A stretch of DNA of 11,845 nt from positions 1 through 11,845 of the forward strand of contig CAJONH010000256.1 of the NCBI GenBank assembly GCA_905235825.1. The letters are read 5' to 3'. This document shows, in pieces, positions 1 to 4,336 of this stretch (position 1 is its first letter; each line of letters opens with the position of its first letter). Source of the stretch: Candidatus Gastranaerophilales bacterium. GTDB lineage: Bacteria; Cyanobacteriota; Vampirovibrionia; Gastranaerophilales; Gastranaerophilaceae. The position numbers and the translations under genes were made by a program. The notes beneath the pieces are model-generated. The model did not search any database. It was not told the origin of the DNA and saw only the letters and a list, made by a program, of their open reading frames with translations.

Positions 1-502
1 CAGCTGCATTATAATTAATCCTTCAGGTAAAATTATCGGCAGATATGATAAAAAAAATATTCATGGGTCTACGGAATCCTGGGCTTCTAACGGAATACAA
101 AACCGGATATTTAATTTAGACGGAATTAAAACAGGTATTTTAATCTGTATTGATATATTTTATAAAGAAAATGCAATAATAATGAAAGAACTTGGAGCTG
201 ATGCAATAATTGTTCCTGCTGCGTGGTCGCCTTTATACGGAACAGACCCCCAAAAATTATGGAGCGAATTTTCTTCTTTAATTCCGAATACTCCAATATT
301 TATTTGCAATCAAACGGGTTGTGATTATAAAATAGACCTTAACTCCGCTTCAAGTGCCGTTATGTATAATGGAAAATGTATAACTTCTTATAAAGGTTTT
401 CCTGCTATACTTTTTTCGGATATAAATTTTTCGGAATTTAAAATAAAAAATAACAATTTTGAGATTTTATACGATGATAAACAGCCACGTATAAAAAAAT
501 AA
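1..502 (+). CDS. Carbon-nitrogen hydrolase (nitrilase superfamily), C-terminal part
   Basis: This is a 5'-truncated gene; the open frame enters from the left edge (first full codon at base 2) and gives 166 residues before the TAA stop at 500-502. Nitrilase-superfamily enzymes hydrolyse or condense amides and nitriles with a Glu-Lys-Cys triad. The Lys region is visible as GRYDKKNIHG (bases 38-67), which corresponds to the family's YRK-H-F motif. The nucleophile is the Cys in ILICIDIFYKEN (TGT at 146-148), followed by the usual Asp and then the GADAIIVPAAW strand. The catalytic Glu would lie in the missing N-terminus. The Cys context departs from the common C-(Y/W)-D-x-R-F-P-E form, since FYKE replaces RFPE, so the substrate cannot be named. 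An internal Met at 182 is not the true start, because the conserved motifs lie upstream of it. The next gene, cdsA-like, starts 64 bp downstream on the same strand and may be co-transcribed. Confidence 0.85.
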   Translation, partial: SCIIINPSGKIIGRYDKKNIHGSTESWASNGIQNRIFNLDGIKTGILICIDIFYKENAIIMKELGADAIIVPAAWSPLYGTDPQKLWSEFSSLIPNTPIFICNQTGCDYKIDLNSASSAVMYNGKCITSYKGFPAILFSDINFSEFKIKNNNFEILYDDKQPRIKK

Positions 503-566
503 TTTTTATTTTCAATTTACAAAACATTACTTAATTAATACTCTCTAATAATGTCATGCCTTTATA

Positions 567-1400
567 TTGCAGCATATTTATGTTACAATAGCCGATGTGA
601 GATATGATATATTGATATATATTTTAGGTTTTTTAATACTTTCGATTATTATATGGGCATTGATATATTCGCCTGTCGCACTTTTAATAGTTTCTTTAAT
701 CTTTATCATTTTGACAATGCGGGAATATCGAAAAATGTTTGTTCAAAAACAGATATATCCGCATAAATTCATTCCTGAAATAATATCATTTATCTGTACA
801 TATTGTTTTATTTATAATAAGCATTCGTTTGTTATGCCTGTTTTAGTTTTTGGAATATTTTTATCCTTTTTTATTACTGTTGTTACAAATAAAAAACCTT
901 ATTTATTGACGACATTTTCCACTATTACTGCATTTATGCTTACTTTTTGTACTTTATATATAATTAAAATTGCTTATTTGCTTCCGGAAAATAACGTAGA
1001 AATTTTGTTAGTCTATATATTTGCGGTTATGGCAGGAGATTTTAGTGCTTCCCAAATAGGTCCGATGTATAAAATAGTCCGGCTTGCACCTGATATAAGT
1101 CCGAATAAAACAGTACTCGGTTCAATCGCAAATTTATTTTTTACGTGTCTTATTTCATGTCTGTTTATCCCTCTTTTAAAATTCAAATTATGGCAAGTCT
1201 TGTTATTTGGCATTTGTGTTTCTTTTGCGGCTCAAATCGGAGATTTATCAATTTCTGCAATAAAAAGAGATTTGAATATCAGGCACAGCAGTACGTTATT
1301 TTGTAGTTACGGAGGAATTTTAGACAGAGTAGATGCTTTTATTTTTTCTGCACCCGCTGCTTATTATTGTGCTATTTTTATATCGGAATTAAATTACTAA
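567..1400 (+). CDS. cdsA: Phosphatidate cytidylyltransferase (CdsA family), divergent
   Basis: CdsA makes CDP-diacylglycerol from CTP and phosphatidate in the cytoplasmic membrane, the branch point of phospholipid synthesis. The protein is about 277 residues, usual for the family, and largely hydrophobic with many predicted membrane segments. The first (about residues 14-50) leads into EYRKMF, a common CdsA feature. Later come LAPDISPNKT (173-182), matching the family's LAP-ISPKKT, then GDLSISAIKR (225-234) and YGGILDRVD (248-256), which together form the C-terminal CDP-diglyceride synthetase signature. Two signature positions are unusual: the expected Lys-Asp after KR-x4 is Arg-His (239-240), and the His of HGG is Tyr248. 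The in-frame stop at 549-551 forces a non-ATG start: TTG 567 or GTG 597. Neither has a good Shine-Dalgarno site; GTG 597 gives a conventional CdsA N-terminus. It ends 2 bp before the broken glutamate synthase remnant, so the two converge. Confidence 0.8.
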   Translation: MQHIYVTIADVRYDILIYILGFLILSIIIWALIYSPVALLIVSLIFIILTMREYRKMFVQKQIYPHKFIPEIISFICTYCFIYNKHSFVMPVLVFGIFLSFFITVVTNKKPYLLTTFSTITAFMLTFCTLYIIKIAYLLPENNVEILLVYIFAVMAGDFSASQIGPMYKIVRLAPDISPNKTVLGSIANLFFTCLISCLFIPLLKFKLWQVLLFGICVSFAAQIGDLSISAIKRDLNIRHSSTLFCSYGGILDRVDAFIFSAPAAYYCAIFISELNY

Positions 1401-1402
1401 AT

Positions 1403-1532
1403 CTATTTATTATCTTCTGATTCCCAGATACCGCAAGGGACATAGACCTGCACAAATGCCGCAGCCTATACATTTATTATCATCGGATATATATTCAAAT
1501 CTGCCGTTTTCTTGATGTTCTATCCTTGTAAT
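1403..1532 (-). pseudogene. Remnant of the 3' end of a glutamate synthase GXGXG/GltD-fusion gene
   Basis: Read on the minus strand, this encodes the last ~42 residues of the protein whose intact copy ends at 4337. It starts at ITRIEHQENG and covers the last ferredoxin cluster (CIGCGICAGLCP), with its own TAG stop at 1403-1405. Against 4355-4465, bases 1421-1532 show four substitutions, all at third codon positions and all silent (two Gly, one Ala, one Leu). There is also one extra base (a T on the minus strand, in the Cys-Pro codons) that shifts the frame just before the final CGIWE. With that base removed the tail reads CGIWESEDNK, against CGIWELEENN in the intact gene. Silent divergence followed by a frameshift suggests that this was once a functional allele which decayed after being cut off. 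Nothing of the rest of the gene lies upstream of 1532, so it cannot be expressed as a working protein. Confidence 0.85.
1459..1532. repeat. Left copy of a 74-bp perfect direct repeat
   Basis: Bases 1459-1532 are identical to 4392-4465. The identity stops sharply after GTAAT on the right and loosens to about 96% to the left (1421-1458). The repeat lies inside the glutamate synthase 3' remnant and marks the left boundary of the inserted island. Confidence 0.9.
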
Positions 1533-1743
1533 GAATTTATAACGGCAAAAAAAATAATGCGATACATTTAGAACTTATGTAAGACCATTAGAAGTTGAAA
1601 TGTATTTAAATATGCAATAAATAATTATCTTTAAATTTAGTTACTTGTAAAAGGTGAAAAAATTTTAAAGGAAAAGAAAAGCCTTATGGAGTAGAAAAAA
1701 ATGCTTTTGCACTCGGTTTAAGAAGCTGTATTTTGTTTTAAAT
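1533..1743. other. Intergenic stretch with possible gene debris
   Basis: No gene is supported here. Two short plus-strand peptide-like stretches end in stops: one around 1567-1617 contains TYVRPLEVEMYLNMQ, and one around 1663-1741 contains KPYGVEKNAFALGLRSC. Both read more like ordinary protein than random AT-rich DNA but have no start or ribosome site. They could be remnants of genes carried by the island, such as a lost recombinase, but neither is recognisable. No convincing terminator is seen. Confidence 0.35.
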
Positions 1744-2082
1744 TTATTTTTTCCAGTGTACAGCAAAATTTTTAATTTCTTCAAGTGTTTCTTTAAAATC
1801 ACCATTAAATTTTAAGGCTCTATCGTCTAAATAAATTGATGCAGTTTTTTTTATATTCGTTATTTCTTTAAAATATTGACTTATTTTATTATCTTTGAGC
1901 CAATCCTCACTTAATTTTTTATCCCTTGTTGTAAAAAGTACAAGTTCATATTTACTTGATTTATATAGTTTCTCTAAAAATTCTTTTGCACCTTCTTTTA
2001 TTTCAGGAATAAAGTTTTCTTCATATTTTATGTAATTGTTTAAAACTCCGTCTAAATCTATCATTAAAGTTTTTTTGTACAT
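1744..2082 (-). CDS. Small HAD-superfamily phosphatase-like protein
   Basis: The predicted protein has 112 residues and carries the HAD motifs in order. Motif I is MIDLDGVL, with nucleophile Asp9 and acid/base Asp11. Motif II is LFTTRD, with Thr51/52. A Lys at 78-79 may serve as motif III, and motif IV is SIYLDDRA, with Asp86-Asp87. It is the minimal cap-less form, and the closing LDDRA...F.GDF resembles small bacterial and phage HAD proteins of the BT0820 type. Such enzymes usually remove phosphate from small molecules or nucleotides, but the substrate cannot be told from sequence. The start is well supported: AAGGAG (minus strand, 2090-2095) sits 7 bases before ATG 2082. The gene is divergent from the RHH gene across a 120-bp region with palindromic operator-like DNA, so the two may share control. 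It lies inside the island; whether it serves the RloA/RloB-like pair is unknown. Confidence 0.8.
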   Translation of the reverse strand: MYKKTLMIDLDGVLNNYIKYEENFIPEIKEGAKEFLEKLYKSSKYELVLFTTRDKKLSEDWLKDNKISQYFKEITNIKKTASIYLDDRALKFNGDFKETLEEIKNFAVHWKK

Positions 2083-2102
2083 GAAAATACTCCTTCATAA
2101 AA

Positions 2103-2111
2103 ATTATACCA
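2103..2111 (-). promoter_or_regulatory. Extended -10 promoter element for the HAD gene
   Basis: The minus strand reads TGGTATAAT, a perfect TATAAT with the TGn extension, 20 bases upstream of the HAD start codon. No good -35 is present at the expected spacing, which is common for extended -10 promoters. The -35 region falls inside the palindromic repeats at 2117-2157, so a bound repressor would block it. Confidence 0.6.
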
Positions 2112-2116
2112 TAAAG

Positions 2117-2157
2117 TATTCGATAATAGAATACAATAAATATTCTATTATTGAATA
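2117..2157. promoter_or_regulatory. Paired palindromes, probable operator between the HAD and RHH genes
   Basis: Two 17-base arms (2117-2133 and 2141-2157) form an inverted repeat with 16 of 17 matches around a 7-base spacer. Each arm is itself an ATTC-N7-GAAT palindrome (2118-2132 and 2142-2156), with centres 24 bp apart. Tandem short palindromes next to an RHH gene are typical of cooperative RHH binding sites. Overlap with the minus-strand promoter fits repression; autoregulation by the RHH protein is inferred. A hairpin role cannot be excluded, but it lacks GC base pairs and lies between divergent genes. Confidence 0.55.
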
Positions 2158-2202
2158 TATATTTAATAACTTAAATTCAATACAATAAAAGCAGGTAATA
2201 TT

Positions 2203-2370
2203 ATGACAAATGAATTTAAGCCAATAAAACAAGAAAAGAGTGTTATTAGCATAAGAATAGATAGTGATATTTTAAAAATAATAGATGATGAATCATTAAA
2301 AGCAGATATTAGTAGAAATGAATTTATTGTCCAGTGTATTGAATATGCAATAAAAAATATGAAAAATTAA
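2203..2370 (+). CDS. Ribbon-helix-helix (CopG/Arc-like) DNA-binding protein, 55 aa
   Basis: This short open frame encodes 55 residues. It begins MTNEFKPIKQ, has a strand-like segment SVISIRID (13-20), then helix SDILKIIDDESLKADI (21-36), and after the turn SRNEFIVQCIEYAIKN (37-52). A beta strand followed by two helices, with an S-R-N-E-F-I helix cap, is the standard RHH fold seen in Arc, CopG and type II antitoxins. As a dimer it would place the strand in the major groove. ATG 2203 has a weak AGG ribosome site 7 bases upstream (2193-2195). The adjacent palindromes at 2117-2157 are its likely operator. No toxin gene follows directly; the next gene is the AAA15 ATPase 96 bp downstream. It may regulate the HAD gene, itself and perhaps the defence pair. 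Confidence 0.75.
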   Translation: MTNEFKPIKQEKSVISIRIDSDILKIIDDESLKADISRNEFIVQCIEYAIKNMKN

Positions 2371-2392
2371 AAATTTAAAATTATTTTTTATA

Positions 2393-2419
2393 CAAATAAA
2401 CAATTTTTTTGTTTGTTTG
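2393..2419 (+). terminator. Weak AT-rich hairpin downstream of the RHH gene
   Basis: Arms at 2393-2403 and 2409-2419 pair 10 of 11 around a T-rich loop. The hairpin has few GC pairs and no T tract after it, so it is a poor intrinsic terminator; it might attenuate read-through into the ATPase gene. AT-rich DNA at 2423-2450 could hold the ATPase promoter, but no clear -35/-10 pair at correct spacing was found. Confidence 0.25.
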
Positions 2420-2466
2420 ATGTAATATATTAAAATTTATGATATTATATAAAGAAAGAGGTTAGA

Positions 2467-3732
2467 ATGATTTTATCTTTTTCTATAAGAAATTACAAAT
2501 CTATATTAAATTTATTGTTATCAATGCAGTTCGGAGAAGGTACACCTAATGGATATAGAAATTTTGATACGCATATCTTCTTTAAAGAACATCAATATAA
2601 GATTTCGCCTGTGTTTTCAATATTTGGAGCTAATGCTTCCGGTAAATCCAATATTATAGAGGCAATGAATGTATTTATTACTTTAGTAAAAAATGGTATA
2701 AACTATAATTTATATAAACCAAATAAACTTAATCCTAAATACAATGATACAGAATTTGTAACAGATATTATATTGAATAATAAACATTATAAATATTCAA
2801 TTTCGTATAATGATTTAACTATAGTAAAAGAAGAATTGGTATGTAACGGTAAAACGCTAATATTATGCGAAAATCAAAATTTAAAAACAATATATGAAAA
2901 AAGTATTTTATATAATAAAGAAAAGTTATCCGAAATTTATGATGTAGAATGCAAGAATGCACAACAGCAGCAAGTTTCAACTTTTTTAATAAAATTATAT
3001 AAAGGATATGCCAATTTAAGTAGTGAAATTTCATTATTTTGCGATTACTTACTTAATAATATCGATATATTAAAAGATAACAGGATAAATTCATCTTATT
3101 ATTCTTTAAAACAACTATCTTCATTACTAGAAGATGAACAGCTTGCACTTCAAAAAATTGTAAAATTAATAAAAAAATTTGATATAGATATAGAAAATAT
3201 TGAATATGAATTAAAAAAAGTTCCTCTGCTTGAATATGATTATCAAGCACTAGAGAATTTAGTAGGGATAGATGACCAATCAAAAACTATAAATTATAAT
3301 CAATTTTATGCTTTTCATAAAGATACAAACAATCAAATCAAAAAATTTAAAATTCAAGAAGAATCATTAGGTACACAAATATTATTATCACTTATAGCAA
3401 TATCGCTTACTTCTCTTGAAAAAGGTGGTGTATTATTTGTTGATGAAATTGACTTATCCCTACATCCTCTATTATTAATTCAAATTGTTAAATTGTTTAA
3501 AGATAAAAGATATAATAAAAAGAATGCACAATTAATTTTTACTTCTCATTGCAGTGATTTATTAGAAGATGATTTAATTAGAAAATCCGAAGTCGGCATT
3601 GTAACTAAAACAAAAGAAAATGGTTCAAAACTAATAAAATTATCTGATTTCAAAGATTTAAAAAATGTTGTTGATTTTAGAAAAAGATATTTAATTGGCG
3701 AATTTTCAGGTATTCCTCATGCGTATATATAG
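2467..3732 (+). CDS. rloA: AAA15-family ATPase, RloA-like, putative phage-defence component
   Basis: The predicted protein has 421 residues and belongs to the SMC/ABC-like ATPases of the AAA15 type. It begins with MILSFSIRNYKSI, the usual N-terminal strand of this family. Walker A is FGANASGKSN (53-62), an ABC-like signature lies at EESLGTQILL (298-307), Walker B is GVLFVDEIDLSLHP (321-334) with Asp326-Glu327, and the switch His is in FTSHCSDLL (358-366). The C-terminus KRYLIGEFSGIPH is typical of the family. The middle (about 120-260) is helical and variable, as expected of a sensor or dimerisation insert. The start ATG 2467 has AGAGG 5 bases upstream. The next gene, encoding a RloB-like Toprim protein, begins 8 bp after the stop. 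In such pairs the ATPase is thought to sense or hold the partner and release it on infection. The rloA name rests on this pairing. Confidence 0.85.
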   Translation: MILSFSIRNYKSILNLLLSMQFGEGTPNGYRNFDTHIFFKEHQYKISPVFSIFGANASGKSNIIEAMNVFITLVKNGINYNLYKPNKLNPKYNDTEFVTDIILNNKHYKYSISYNDLTIVKEELVCNGKTLILCENQNLKTIYEKSILYNKEKLSEIYDVECKNAQQQQVSTFLIKLYKGYANLSSEISLFCDYLLNNIDILKDNRINSSYYSLKQLSSLLEDEQLALQKIVKLIKKFDIDIENIEYELKKVPLLEYDYQALENLVGIDDQSKTINYNQFYAFHKDTNNQIKKFKIQEESLGTQILLSLIAISLTSLEKGGVLFVDEIDLSLHPLLLIQIVKLFKDKRYNKKNAQLIFTSHCSDLLEDDLIRKSEVGIVTKTKENGSKLIKLSDFKDLKNVVDFRKRYLIGEFSGIPHAYI

Positions 3733-3740
3733 GAGATGTA

Positions 3741-4334
3741 ATGTATTTAAATAAGACAATAATTATTGTATGTGAAGGACCATCAGAAGAAAGCTATATA
3801 CAGGAATTAAACAGACTCTTTAGAGAAGAAAATATAAACTTAAATTTTGTTCCAAAAGTATCAGGTGGAGGAACATATAAAAATGTGGAAAACAGATATA
3901 AAAAAGAAAAAAAGAAAAATCCCAAAAATAGAATTATAATATGGCAAGATAAAGATACATATATAAGAAATGAACAAAATAATGATATAAATTATAAAAA
4001 TAAACCAAAGGGTATTCCTGATTTTTTATTTAATATTAATAATTTTGAAGATATGTTAGTACTTCATTTAGATGATTCTATAATTAAAATTTGGGAAAAT
4101 GAATGTATTAAACAAAATCATTTTAATATTCCTATGACTAAAACTGTTTATGAACCTTTATTTAAAGAAAAAATTATTCCTAATTATAAAAAAGGTGATT
4201 TCCCAATTGAAAATTTCAATTTAGATATATTAAAAGTAGCATTAAAAAATAACAAATCAAATAAAATTAAGTTTAGATCATTATTCTTAGATTTTTTAGA
4301 AAATGAATTTAAACAAATTGAGTCATTTGAGTAA
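3741..4334 (+). CDS. rloB: RloB-like Toprim-fold protein, putative nuclease effector
   Basis: The predicted protein has 197 residues. It opens with IIIVCEGPSEESYI (7-20), the Toprim-type Glu-Gly motif with Glu12, and has IIIWQDKDTYI (65-75) with the Asp-x-Asp pair Asp70/Asp72; the metal-binding Glu and DxD of the Toprim fold are thus in place. GIPDFLFNINNFEDMLVLH in the middle matches RloB-family proteins as I know them (NxxFExW-like). RloB is found beside AAA15 ATPases in restriction loci and Abi-type loci. By analogy with AriA/AriB of PARIS and with OLD nucleases, this would be the toxic nuclease held in check by the ATPase; no activity can be proved from sequence. The ribosome site AGGAG (3731-3735) overlaps the TAG stop of the ATPase gene, so the two are translationally linked. 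It converges with the glutamate synthase gene, 2 bp between stops. Confidence 0.8.
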   Translation: MYLNKTIIIVCEGPSEESYIQELNRLFREENINLNFVPKVSGGGTYKNVENRYKKEKKKNPKNRIIIWQDKDTYIRNEQNNDINYKNKPKGIPDFLFNINNFEDMLVLHLDDSIIKIWENECIKQNHFNIPMTKTVYEPLFKEKIIPNYKKGDFPIENFNLDILKVALKNNKSNKIKFRSLFLDFLENEFKQIESFE

Positions 4335-4336
4335 AA

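Noticed and set aside
1013..1213. 66-codon open frame antisense to the cdsA-like gene
   Set aside because: It lies wholly inside the membrane-enzyme gene and shows no motif or ribosome site of note; a shadow frame.
2203..2466. Classic type II toxin-antitoxin pair built on the RHH protein
   Set aside because: No small toxin gene adjoins it; the neighbours are a HAD protein with intact phosphatase motifs and a 421-aa ATPase, neither of which is a usual RHH-linked toxin.
2819..3283. Minus-strand open frames inside the RloA-like gene (71 and 76 codons)
   Set aside because: They are Leu/Ile/Tyr-rich reverse reads of AT-rich DNA, fully within a gene with intact ATPase motifs.
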